NCBI GenBank assembly: GCA_026874595.1
Contig: CM049306.1
Span: 78,458,142-78,522,141 of the forward strand
DNA from: Sipunculus nudus
Lineage: Eukaryota > Annelida > Sipuncula > Golfingiida > Sipunculidae
Length of the DNA stretch: 64,000 nucleotides
Direction of reading: 5' to 3'
The position numbers and the translations under genes were made by a program. How positions within the stretch are numbered: position 1 is the first letter of the stretch; each line of letters starts with the position of its first letter. This document shows, piece after piece, positions 1-10,719 of this stretch. Under the pieces are notes generated by a model. The model did no database searches, was not told where the DNA came from, and was given only the letters and a program-made list of their open reading frames with translations.

Positions 1-365
1 CCGTATTATTATCATTTTCACTTAGGGGTATTATTTTTACTGTATAAGTATGTACAGGTAGAGTTGTCATATTAGAGCCCTCTTAAGCAGTAGACATTTC
101 CCGTATTATTTACATTTTTACTTAGGGGTATTATCTGAACTATATAGGTATATACAGGTAGACAGAGTTATCTTATTAGAGCCCACTAAAGCAGTAGACA
201 GTGTCCGTATTATTATCATTTTTCACTTAGGAGTATTATCTTTACTGTATAGGTATATACAGGTTGACAGAGTTATCATATTAGAGCCCACTAAAGCAGT
301 AGAAATTCCCCGTATTATTATCCTTTTCACTTAGGGGTATTATCTTAACTGTATAGGTATATAAA
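1..365. repeat. Tandem repeat, ~104-bp unit, 3.5 copies
   Basis: Units begin with CCGTATTATTATC at about 1, 101, 205 and 309. Each continues through CACTTAGGGGTATTAT, TATAGGTATATACAGG and TTAGAGCCCACTAAAGCAGTAG. The array runs off the left edge of the window and the last unit is cut at about 365. No coding content seen. Positions 366-650 show no recognisable feature. Confidence 0.8.
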
Positions 366-654
366 GAAACCGTTGGTGACACTTTGTGTCTTTACAACAT
401 GTCTTTAAAGCCATATTTTTGTCATACTGACGTCATATTGTCACCATGTTGCAACTAAATATAATCATAATAAATATTATAAATATAAAATACATGTACA
501 TATTTTGATTTCCTGTTCGTTCGACATAAATAGCTTAAAAGAAATTATAAATATTTACAATTCAGTTCTATATTCAGAATTGCAATTAAAATGTGGCTCT
601 GTATCTGTGTGTGTATGTGTATGAACAATGTCAGGTTGACTAAAAATATGTTAT

Positions 655-1000
655 ATACAACAACGTGGTCCAACATCAAATGGATCCTTAATTCTAGTAT
701 ACACAATCACAATGTGGTCAAACGTCAGGTGGACTCTTAATTCTGGTTTAAACAACAACAATATGGTCCAACGTCAGATTAACTATAAATTATGATATTT
801 AAAACATCAAAATGGTCCAACTTCAGTTGGACCCTTAATTCTGGTATGTAATGGTCCAACGTCAGAAGGGCCTATATTTTTGTATACACAGCCGTCATAA
901 GCTTTAACGTGAAATGGATCCTTAATTCTGGTATATGAAACATGAGTGTGGTCCAAAGTAAGATGGACCCTTAATTCTGGAATATACAACAAACAAATGG
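655..1000. repeat. Degenerate ~60-bp repeat (TGGTCCAACGTCAGATGGAC family), left block
   Basis: About six imperfect units carry the core TGGTCCAACGTCAGATGGAC, then CTTAATTCTGGTATA and an ACAAC tract. Open frames here are by-products of the repeat. The same family resumes at 2180-4600. Confidence 0.7.
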
Positions 1001-1129
1001 GCAATTGGTAATGACGCTCATCTGAATTCAAATAACCTCGAGCAATAGGTAACACGACTCCAAGCGTGCTCAAAGTCATGCATTTTGCCAAACAGACCTA
1101 AGAAATAAATTACAGTGGCCTTATTCTAT

Positions 1130-2165
1130 ATTCAAACAGCTAGTATTTGTGCCCATCTGACTAAGAGATTGATAAAATCAATAAAATCAATATTTTCCAA
1201 ACAGCTTGCAGAATATAGGTCATGGTGACATTACTTCACTTTTCCAGGAAATATTCACAGGAAGCTCTCTGAATCTATATCAAATTAGAAGTTTCTAGGT
1301 CCAACTCTATCCAATCATGCAAATCTGTCCTATAGGGTGCTCAAATCATGTTCTTGCACATATCTTGCAGAATATAGGACACTATGACCTAATATCAGGT
1401 TTCCAGAAAGATTTGCCTAAGTCCTCCCTGGATGTACAGATAGAAGATTCTAGGTCTTACGGTTACAGTTTGTGCTCCATTATCAGCCAGACTGCTTCAT
1501 TTGATAGCCACAAGAATAGAGAAAAAATGCGTAGAACTACCGAAAAATTACTGGTGGCGCCATTAGTCTGCAGGAACTGATGGAACACTCGATGATCAAT
1601 TTGCATGCAAAGAACGATATTGACATTGCATTATTATTCAGGAAATGGAGCTTTTGTATCAATTTTTTATTTTTTTAGGGTACTTAAAAGATCCATAGAT
1701 CTGGTTAACAGAGACTTCATTTCAGGTTTCGAAGAAAATTTTACATGAACCCCCATGGATGTCAGGAGGGAAGATGCTAGATCCAACGGTTAAGATTTTT
1801 GTCTTGTTAACGAAAGACCAATTCTCTAAGGATCTAAAAAATAGAGAAAAAAAATGAAACAAACTTGAAAAATTACGGTTGGCGCCACCAGTCTGCACGA
1901 ACTGATGTAACATTTCATGATCAATATGCATGCAGAGAATCATGGTGATCAATACATTAGTTATTAGGATACTGGAGCCTTTAATCATCTTCTTAATTGT
2001 TCGGCGGGGGGGGGGGGGGGACTAAAGAGCCCCATAGCTCCGGGTACATGAGTAACAGAGACTTTTCCATTGAGATTTATCATTGACCTCTCGGTTTGTC
2101 AAGTACGAAGAATTTTGGGTTCAATGGTTACGATTTGTGCCCTGGTAACGGACAAACGGCTCCAC
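1130..2165. repeat. Dispersed repeat family, three adjacent diverged copies
   Basis: Diverged copies at about 1190-1590, 1590-1920 and 1920-2165 share the blocks 'gaatataggtcatggtgac', 'ttgcctaagtcctccctggatgt', 'ttacgatttgtgc' and 'gaactgatg(g/t)aaca'. A poly-G run with 'agccccatagctc' also recurs. The same consensus reappears at 26740-27050. Short open frames in it look fortuitous. Confidence 0.65.
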
Positions 2166-2179
2166 GGACTAAATATGGC

Positions 2180-4600
2180 CCAGCAACATATGGATTCAGG
2201 CATATGGCCTAACGTCAGATGGACCCTTAATTCTTGTATTTAAAATATCAGTATGGTCCATGCACCATCGGATGGACTCTAAATCCTGGTATAAACAACA
2301 AAATAAAGAATCATTATATGGCTCAAGATATACGGTATCATTAATACCGTAAAATATCAGACGGACTCCTGGTATATACAACAGCCAAATATACAACCTA
2401 AACATCTTAAACCTGGTATATGCAATCTCTTTTTTATCCAATATTATATACCTGTAAATCATGGTAAATGCAACATTAAACAGGCCTTAAATCTTGTACC
2501 TAAATTATCAATATGACCCAAATTACTCTCTATGCAGCACGAGAAGTCGGAATTTAAAAATGATGGAGACATCAATGATATTATCCCAATTAAATCAAAC
2601 TCTGTATCCTTTTATATAGAAATAATCATTATAAAACATTATATGGACTCCAGGTCAAGGTATAAACAACATAAACAATGTAAGACGTAAATGTTACTCT
2701 ATGTCATAAGATATGCAGGCAGGATGTGGTCAAACTTCAGACGAGTTCTACCGCCTGTATATAAATCCTCAATTATTATAGTACCCTACGCAAGATTGAC
2801 TCTTAATTCTTATATATACAATTAAAATATGGCTCAACGTCATATGTATATTAATTATATATAATCAAAACTTCAGACGGACTCTGAAACCTCGTATATA
2901 CAACACTCATATGGTCCAGTTAAAATGTTCTAAATGCTCGTATATATATAGAATATATATGGTGCTATGTCCTATGGCCTTTAATTCAGTTTATATGCAC
3001 CTTTTATACGGGTAAAGTTCAGGTGGAATCTAAACCCTGGTATATACAACGCCCCAATGGCTCTTCCCCACAAGTGTTCCTAATCCTGGTATATATAAAA
3101 TCTATATAGTCCAAAATCATATAGGCTGTAAATCCTGGTAAATACAAGATCAATACGGTCAATACATCGGCTCTAAATCTTGTACATAAAGTATCAATAG
3201 GGCTTCATTTCACAAGGAATTTATCTATATGCAACATAAGTTTGAAAGATATAGTCGGAAATAAAACTTGATATACACATCATCAACAAGATCTGACTTC
3301 GGAATCTGTATTCTGCTATATAAAAATAATCATTGAATGATCATTGTCCTATAATAGACTGACTCAAGGTCAAGGTATAGACAACATAAATATCGTCATA
3401 CTTCAAGGGTAATCAATTCATAATATGTACAAGCATGGTCACTTCAAACGAGTTCTAAATCCTGTATATAAATCATCAAAATGGCCCAATGTCAGATGGA
3501 CTCTTAATCCTAGTTTATACAATAACAATATAACCAAACATTGAATGGTATATACAAAAGTAATATAGGGAAACGTCAGCTTGATCCGTTTCTCCTGTAT
3601 ACACACGACCCATATGATATATACATCAAAGGTATGATCCGACATCAAATTTTGTATCCCGTTTTATACAAATAATAATTATCCAACACCAGATGGACTC
3701 CAGGTCAAAGTATGAACAACATTAACATTGTCAAACGTCAAAGTTACTATATATCATAAAATATACAAACAGGATATGGTCAAATTTCAAACAAAATCTG
3801 CAGCCCGTATTTAAATCCACAATAGAGCCAAAAGTAAGATAGACTATTTAATGTTGATATGTACAATAAAAATATGGCTCAACGTCAGCTGTATCCATAA
3901 TTCTTTTATAGAAAACACCAGTTTGGTCCTATATCAGATGGACCGTAAAAACTTGTATACACACGACCCATAAGGTCCAATATCAGACGGAATCAGACGG
4001 AATATATATCTATTCAATGTCAGCATAGTCTCAATAGATTTTTATGTCCTGGTACATTCGAAATTTTGTCAGACGGTTTTCCAAACCATAGACCTAAGTT
4101 TAACCTGGCATATAGACAATTCAACAATATTATCCGACATCAGATTCTCTGTATTGTTATCTACATATGATCCCTGTCCGACATCATGATAATCAACATA
4201 AACAATGTCAAACGTCAAAGTTACTCTATGTCATAATATATATATACATAAGCTTCATAAATGCACATTTTTGAATGAGCTTTACATCTAGCGTTAAAAT
4301 ATCACTATCCATATACATTTAACATCAGTATGGCCAATCAATAGATGGACTCATAATCATGGAATGTAAAAAACTCCGTGTGATGCAAAGCCCGATGGGC
4401 TTTATTCCTTGTATGTACAACATTAATATTGTCCAGTACGAGGCGGAACCTAAAATATGGTTATCTAAACACCAGACCAACTCCAAATTTTAGTATATAC
4501 GATCAGCAAAACAAGCCAGCCTCAGATATGCTCAAAGACATGATATAATCAACATAAACTTGTTCAAACGTCGCAATTACTTTACATCCTCGAAAATGTA
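2180..4600. repeat. Long block of the degenerate ~60-bp TGGTCCAACGTCAGATGGAC repeat
   Basis: Roughly 2.4 kb of strongly diverged units of the family seen at 655-1000. Recurring words are 'ggtccaa(c/t)(g/a)tcag', 'gatggactcttaat', 'cctggtatatacaac' and 'atcaatatgg'. Units differ by indels and longer stretches lack the core. No gene seen. Confidence 0.6.
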
Positions 4601-4844
4601 AACCCCAAACAAACTAAATGATACAAGGATAAAGATTTAAAAGGAACTATTGGTTAATACTTGGGGAAAGTGTGCAAATGAAGAGATACCTCAAGGGTGG
4701 GTATTATGTGATAGCGCTGTACTCTCGCTGATGTTCCTTGTGGGCAAATTTTCTGGAAAACCAGATTTCCACCAAACCTTTGACACCTAACGGAGCCAAA
4801 TGATTGGAGATATTCTGCTTGGATACCACAAATGAAAATCTCAC

Positions 4845-4948
4845 TGTCCGAATGAAATATCTCTCTTATTTCGAAAGGAGGAGCCCTTTTATATCTGTCC
4901 GAATGAAATATCTCTCTTATTTCGAAAGGAGGAGCCCTTTTATATCTG
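4845..4948. repeat. Exact 51-bp tandem duplication
   Basis: Two consecutive copies start TGTCCGAATGAAATATCTC at 4845 and 4896 and end at ATATCTGT. Because 51 is a multiple of three, a small open frame reads through both copies. Nothing else supports it as a gene. Confidence 0.85.
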
Positions 4949-5218
4949 TTTTAGCCTCAGGCCAGACTAACATTAATAGTACCAAAGATGCAAGAAAGAA
5001 ACAAGCAATCGGACAAACACGTTCTTCATAAAGCTAGGTTCCTAGTTCCTTACATGACAAATGATTTGACTATTCACACCTTTCATACAAATGAACACGT
5101 GAATTAATAGTATGTGAAAAAATATGTGGTACGTGTTAGATAAGCATGTACGTGTTCAATTAGAGTAGATATTGCCATATCTTTACAGATACATAGCTTA
5201 CCCAGGAGGTCATGCTCT

Positions 5219-5224
5219 TTTATT
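5219..5224 (-). promoter_or_regulatory. Poly(A) signal AATAAA
   Basis: TTTATT on the plus strand reads AATAAA on the minus strand, about 85 bp beyond the dioxygenase stop codon. That spacing is right for 3'-end processing of this transcript. Confidence 0.55.
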
Positions 5225-5308
5225 TCATTCAACTGCTGTATAGCACAATCACAGTAATGACAGAGGCAGTAATCAGGACACCGGTGACCAAAGGCTTCTT
5301 TTTATCCA

Positions 5309-5404
5309 TCAGATCATGGCCACCAGTATTTTTCGTGGTCCCGTGAATGATCTCCTCCCATGAGCAACCAAGTAATTGTCTACCAGGAGCAGGTCTCCTT
5401 GTTG
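5309..5404 (-). CDS. SyrP/TauD-like dioxygenase, exon 4 (terminal)
   Basis: This 96-nt exon encodes 31 residues and TGA. It contains the family's C-terminal signature: [10 protein letters not shown], the distal iron-binding His in VAHGR, the 2-oxoglutarate-binding Arg region SFTGPRK, and a final ILVAMI before the stop at 5309-5311. The exon starts in phase 0 directly after a TAG acceptor at 5405-5407, and an in-frame stop just upstream shows it cannot extend further. The joined protein would catalyse Fe(II)/2OG-dependent hydroxylation, by family analogy (SyrP of syringomycin) on a carrier-tethered residue. AATAAA follows at 5219. Confidence 0.85.
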   Translation of the reverse strand, partial: QQGDLLLVDNYLVAHGRRSFTGPRKILVAMI

Positions 5405-5664
5405 CTATGGAAACACAAGCTCGTGCTGCTTCAAAGTCTCTCTGTTAATGAAAGAGAATTCAAATGATAAAAGCTGTCTGGTTCATCACAGTGGGATACA
5501 TGATCTAACTCTTAAAGCAGCTACATAGGGTTGAAGTTAATGAGTCCAGTCAGCAGATGCGTTGGGCATTAGGTAAAATGCCAGTATTTCCAAATATAAC
5601 AGTATTCTTATGCGACTGCGTTATTCCTTTGTCGTTAACAAATGATCATAGGAATCCTATAAAC

Positions 5665-5704
5665 CCAGCTGAAAGGTGGAGGGTGAGAATGAAACCAAAT
5701 ATTT
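5665..5704 (-). CDS. SyrP/TauD-like dioxygenase, 40-nt micro-exon 3
   Basis: This short exon bridges the gap between HISHI(R) of exon 2 and QQGDLL of exon 4. It begins with one base completing AG|A (Arg), then encodes 13 residues, NIWFHSHPPPFSW. The acceptor is GCATTAG, the donor is GTTTAT, and entry phase 2 and exit phase 0 match both neighbours exactly. In related dioxygenases an aromatic/W-Q stretch normally sits immediately before GDxLLxDN, which the FSW|QQGD join restores. A 40-nt exon has limited information, so phase agreement and the motif are the main evidence. Confidence 0.7.
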
Positions 5705-6197
5705 CTAATGCCGCAGAAACGGTTGGTACTAGATCTTAAACGTTTTATGTCTGACTTGCTATGCAACCGTATAAATGTAAGTGTAAATTATCTGTGGCGT
5801 GGCTACCGTCGAGAACAACGGCAACTGTGGCCATAGATAAGAAAAAAAAAGTAAATTGCTGAAGAATTTTCACGTTACATATCACATTATTATAATTATT
5901 AAACATTCTCATTTATTATATGACTTCCACATTCTATAATGCAGTTGTACGACTGTACGAAATATGAAATCTTAAATGTTTGTCATCCTATCAAATGTAT
6001 AAGACGTTACTATTACATTTGTGAACAAAGTTTTCACAAATGGCGTGCGCAGTGATCGATCGAAACATCAGGAAACTTGCAGGAATGCAGATTTGATTTT
6101 GCATATTGTGTCGTTCCTAACGTTCGGCGCTCATTCAAAACAAGATATTTAAAATAAAATTTCTGTGTAAGTCATTGAAGTTGCTTTCCAAACCAAC

Positions 6198-6509
6198 CTT
6201 ATATGAGAAATGTGCTCCTCGGGGATGTGAGAACCATCAGCGTAGATTACAAACTTTGGCATGTCTTCAGGATTCATCAGCGACGTCAGGGCAGCCTCGG
6301 TTTCACTCGGTAGATCTGAAGGGTGAACGAGATGGACCTTGCTGAACCAGACCGTTGCCCCAGATTCCGGATGTTTGCTGGTTGGGGAAATTTCCTCTCT
6401 GTATGGAGGGTCCCGTCATCCTCCCAGTGCCAAGTAACAGAACTTCTGTTCAAATACTCTTCTACCTCAACCGAACTGTCAGTGCCGTATAGGTCTTGCC
6501 AACTCTTGC
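6198..6509 (-). CDS. SyrP/TauD-like dioxygenase, exon 2, with a one-base frameshift
   Basis: Acceptor CATTCACAG at 6510-6518 and donor AG|GTTGGT at 6197. The first part reads KSWQDLYGTD, VEVEEYL and WHWEDDGTL. The second part reads HPESGATVWF, HLVHPSDLP, MNPEDMPKF and GSHIPEEHISHI. Both match the SyrP-like middle region (FGT, W..DGxL, HPxTGxxVWF), but they lie in different frames. The shift falls near 6384-6400, at a GGGGAAATTT run, and equals one missing base. The 312-nt length is one short of the value needed for the flanking phases, which supports a real or sequencing deletion rather than a hidden intron. Confidence 0.8.
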
Positions 6510-6756
6510 CTGTGAATGACAGATATATCCGAACAAGTGAATTAATAGTTTGGTTACAACTATGAACATTACATGTTACGTCATTCCATGTCAAATAGAC
6601 AAAAATGAAGAAAAACGGTTGCGTCAATCTTCACAGAATTGCACCATTCTTTGATGCTTTCCTTGATACATTTGACTGAGAATCCAAAATTGTTGCCCTT
6701 TAGGACTTATTTCAGTCATTTTTGTAGGCCTACAAAATTGGTAGGGGCACCGGCTT

Positions 6757-7125
6757 CTGTGGCTCAGGGGTAGAGCGCAGGACTCAAAGCCGGGAGATCG
6801 TGAGTTCGAACCTCAGCCGAGGCGGTGAGGTTTTTCACGGTCGGCCCCCATCCAGGGAGAGCGCTCTGCAGGCTTAATGGGAAGGTCGTACCAAACGGCC
6901 GTGTTTCACTCACAAACGAGTGCGCCTTTCGGGGGTCCTCTGTGGTATATTACCAACCCAGGGCCCGCAGGTGCAGTAGTCACCGGGCCTGGTTAACGCC
7001 AGGATATCAAATGACAGGAAGCGTGTGATACTGCCAGGTCACGTAGTCCGAAACCGGAAGGGAATTCTGCAGATGTACATATAATTAGTTAAGCTAGCAT
7101 TTAAAAAAAATGGAGGCGGTTACCT
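6757..7125 (+). repeat. tRNA-derived SINE, near full length
   Basis: The head carries a pol III A box (TGGCTCAGGGGTAGAGC) and B box (GTTCGAACCTC), as in a tRNA. It continues into a non-tRNA body (AGGGAGAGCGCTCTGCAGGC, CGAGTGCGCCTTTCGGGGG, GGCCCGCAGGTGCAGTAG) and ends at GGAGGCGGTTACCTCC. Other copies or pieces lie at 27836-27975 (-), 30535-30715 (+) and 55600-55885 (-). It sits in an intron, antisense to the gene. Confidence 0.85.
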
Positions 7126-8142
7126 CCAACAAAAAATATTTTAAAAAAAAGTTTGAAGGGTCACGTTCCTTTAATTTTTCGCCTGTCCTTTTTTTTATTT
7201 TTTTAAATCAATATATATTTAGAACCATTAAAGACATCCCTCTGAGATTTCAGGACCTTAAATATGCGTAAAGTGCAAAATGTTATATGACAAAAGCAGA
7301 GTGTGTGTAAGACTAATAATTTTGAATTACCAGAGCATTATAAACTAATAAAAAACATCTGGTTGGTTTTCATTTAACAAAATAAGTAACAGAATGGATA
7401 GCAGAGACATCATAACTGGCTCAGTGGAAGAGAATAATACCTTAAGCAAACATCTGTATAAGGGTGGTGCTTGAGGTATTGTTCATAATCATATAATGAG
7501 CTCTGAAATACAAGCTGTCAACCCTAAAAATTATATGATGTGTACGAGATTGTATCAACTTTATATCTGATATAATAAATAACTTTCATTTCTACTTCAA
7601 AAATTGCATATGACAATCTTGGTTTAGCTTATCAACAGCTTGAAACTTGAGTACTAAATATATAGGTGTAGGTATTTTTTAAGTAATTTTTCTGTCGTCC
7701 GCAAATCACAATTAAATCTATAAATTTAAATTATTTTACCCTTTTTAGTACCTAAATAGTGTCTTGGCAACAAATAAATGTTTGGTGTGTCACAATTTTG
7801 CACCAGATGAGATATCATGTATCCTGCTGAATTGTTTTAAAGACTTAATTGATTCCAAAACTGTGCTTTATTCAGACTAAATTTTCTCTGTGTTTATGGT
7901 TGTATCTTTCTGAAACTTTTATGGAATAAAGACTGGGAAAAAAACTTTAGAAGCAACACAGTATGAAAAATGGTCCAAGATTAAAATATATATTATGAGA
8001 TGTACTAATAGAAATGTATTTGTTTTCATTTTTCAGCATGGAACACACTGGGAATTCCCTGTCCAGTTCACAGGTTTGTTTCTTTTAATTCCACCGGCAT
8101 TACAAGTGATTCTTCCTGGAAACTGCATAATAGGCTATAACT

Positions 8143-8215
8143 AACTCTCTCTCTCTCTCTCGCTTTCTCTCTCGCTCTTTTTATATATAATTATATATAT
8201 ATTTATATATATGCA
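8143..8215. repeat. (CT)n followed by (TA)n microsatellite
   Basis: CTCTCTCT... then TATATATAATTATATATAT..., simple sequence inside the large dioxygenase intron. Confidence 0.85.
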
Positions 8216-10174
8216 TAATATGTATTAAATATAATAAGGAAATATGTAAAATGTGAAATATATTAACTTTTTGCCTGAGACTTTTAAGCATAAATCAAAA
8301 CGGGATTTATTGATCTCAGTCAATACTGCCAGGGTTAGCTATTCTGTCAACTTTACATATGTGTAATGTATTGTCATATTGTATCAAGTAGATTTATTAT
8401 CTTGCACGAAGATGACATATTAACTGTCTGAAAAGCAACTTCCCATAATTTCTAGGTACTACACAAGCACAACCACAATGAAGTTTAGCTGGATTCAACG
8501 GAAATATTTTAGGTTTTAGCAACACCTATAATTCATGGGAATGTACGTTAATTTTAGGAAAATATTTTTAAAAATAATAAAGACAGATTTGTTGAAAGTA
8601 AACTCGGAGTGATTTTCAACCATATCATGATATCAGATCTTAAACGCTTTCAGTATATATTAATCAGTGCAATAAAAGAGCACATGTTATGGTAATTATC
8701 TCTTAATATACAACAGATTTGCCGTTTAAGTGTGCTAGAAAGTTAAAGAAATCAATTTTGATACACCTGTACTTGATTTACGGCGACAGGACCTTCTGAT
8801 GACAATCACTGGAGATTACTGCCAGTGTACCAATGTATATGCATTTAATTTTTGCAAGAAAACTTGTATCCATTTTTCATATGGGCACAGATGTCTGATT
8901 GATGTTTTACATTTCAAATAAATTTAACGATTTTTATCATGGTCGATATTTTAGATAAAAATAGTGCAATGGAAAAAGTAAATGTATATAAAAATTAATG
9001 TATGACCAGTCTTTAAAACTGGCTAAGATTGTTAAACATTTGTTCTGAAAGGAATTCTTGGTAATACCAGTGCCATTTTAGTTTCAATCATAATAACTGG
9101 ACAAGAAATTCCAAGCCATTTCCATGAGGAAAAGGAGAAAAAACGCCTCTGTAAGAATATGGTATAGGATATGAAGAAAGCTTGAACCAAAATTCAGTCT
9201 GTCTTTTTTAAGAGCTTGTATAAGTGTTCACCATGTAAAAGTTTTTGAAATATACAACCTTGTACACATGGAGAAAATCTGGCTTAAATATGATGATTTT
9301 TGTAAATATCGCATGTTGACAGGCTCTCAAGCACTTCAACAACATGTATGGTGTTTCTTGTGGTCTGGAAAAATTGTTAGACACCAAACAAATGACACCT
9401 ATAATGACAAAAGAATCCCATGAATCCAATCAAAAGTTGTTTGAATTAAGAACCTCGTGTGATTTATTATACTTCACAATTCATTGGTGAATTTTTGTGT
9501 TTTCTCAAAGGGCCTATATGTTTATTTTAGACTGTACACCTATAAACATCTTAAAGATCCTGAATAATCTGTGGTGATATCTAAGGTACTGTTTGAACTA
9601 TCATTGTCTGAAATCTATAAAATATTACAGGCTGAATTTAATTAATAGGGCCCCTACCATTTCACAGGCACACAAACAGCACACCATATAAAGCTGTTAC
9701 ATTGGGTTCCCCATTATTTTCACCCTTCTCAATAATGACAAAAAAATAAGACAATCTGAGATGGCGGTACATCCGGTTTTTGTCTACTTTCTCAATAAAG
9801 GTATCTTAATACATTTCATTTACCAATTTTCTACCAACTAAATAATTATGCAGCAATGTCTCGTTATTTTCAAATTTAATATATATAAAGTACAGATTAT
9901 TCCTTTACATTTTAAAGTATCTCCTAAACTTATGTTTGCTTCTACTTATGGCTTTTATTTTGTAGCTCCTGCATGGCACACAAAATGCATTTAATTAATC
10001 TGAAGGTTCCCTTCTACTTTTTAGCAGATAAGAAAATTTCGTGTGATCTGACATTCAAAGACCGTTTGAGTTTTGATGACAGAATGAGGATAGGAATATA
10101 ATAAAAGTGTATTCTGCGAAAAAAGAACATGCGGAAACGTTATAGCAGTATGCTATAATAATACAAAGACATAC

Positions 10175-10652
10175 CAAGTCCGCATTCATGAGTCGAAGAA
10201 TTAGTGATATATCGAAGGCCTTTCGTCTCCATTCATTGGCGGATATCTGGTCGGATTGCTTCGAAGATCTTGTGGGAATCGGCAATTTGCGTTTCCTCTC
10301 CACATCCTGCTCCCGGTGGAGTGTAGCAGAAGAACAGAAGCTTTTTGGGTGGGATTAAAGTGTAGGCCATTTCGTTGTGGACGGCAATGTCATAACGGCT
10401 GGGATATTCGGCAGTGGTAAACACGTTCTTTGTGACGTACGTGCGTGGCGTTATGCCATCTTTCTGGTCATTCCTCACTTCTTCTTCTCCGGCAAAGGCT
10501 AAAGTAATTCTAGAGAAGTCTTCCAGTGTGACCATACACCAGTCCCTAAAAAGCAACGCTCCTTCTTGCTTCAGAAGAAGTCCTGTCCTGGGACATTCTG
10601 GAAAAGCTTTACCAAATCTTTTAATGACCCTACTTCTGGCGTCACTACACAT
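10175..10652 (-). CDS. SyrP/TauD-like Fe(II)/2OG dioxygenase, exon 1, with in-frame TGA
   Basis: Encodes GALLFRDW, FTTAEYPS, then the iron-binding HxE motif in DIAVHNEMAY, PPKKLLFFCYTPP, and GGEETQIADS (with one extra residue), all hallmarks of SyrP-like dioxygenases. After DSHKIFEAIRPDIRQ there is a TGA (10233-10235). Translation resumes in the same frame as METKGLRYITNSS, matching the family's eKGxxYxRN segment, up to donor GTATGT at 10174. The TGA is therefore an internal lesion, not the true end. The start is uncertain. An ATG at 10650 gives a stand-alone protein. Alternatively, acceptor TGTGTAG at 10645 gives a phase-matched join to the ACP exon, with a VTPEVGSLKDLVKLF reading that needs a one-base shift near 10571-10600. 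In bacteria such enzymes hydroxylate amino acids held on carrier domains; that role here is inferred. Confidence 0.8.
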
Positions 10653-10719
10653 GGTAAACTAGGACCCGAAGCGGGAACACATTGAAACTGAAATTGGTTA
10701 GTGAGATTTCTTAGCGGAG

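Larger units (their letters stand above)
6510..10174 (-). other. Dioxygenase intron 1 (3.66 kb)
   Basis: Runs from donor G|GTATGT at 10174 to acceptor ACAG|GC at 6510. Phase 1 on both sides gives a glycine across the junction (CGL-G-KSWQ). It contains a tRNA-derived SINE (6757-7125), a (CT)n/(TA)n tract near 8143-8215, and otherwise AT-rich sequence in which I see no coding exon. Confidence 0.75.

Noticed and set aside
6323-6565. Plus-strand 80-residue frame
   Set aside because: It is the antisense shadow of dioxygenase exon 2.
6757-6829. Functional tRNA gene (anticodon loop would read CAA)
   Set aside because: A and B boxes are present, but the acceptor stem pairs poorly, the long variable arm expected of tRNA-Leu is absent, and the sequence continues into a repeated SINE body found at three other sites.
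10055-10303. Independent 82-residue minus-strand protein
   Set aside because: It overlaps dioxygenase exon 1 in another frame. The frame that continues the dioxygenase family sequence is the one containing the TGA.
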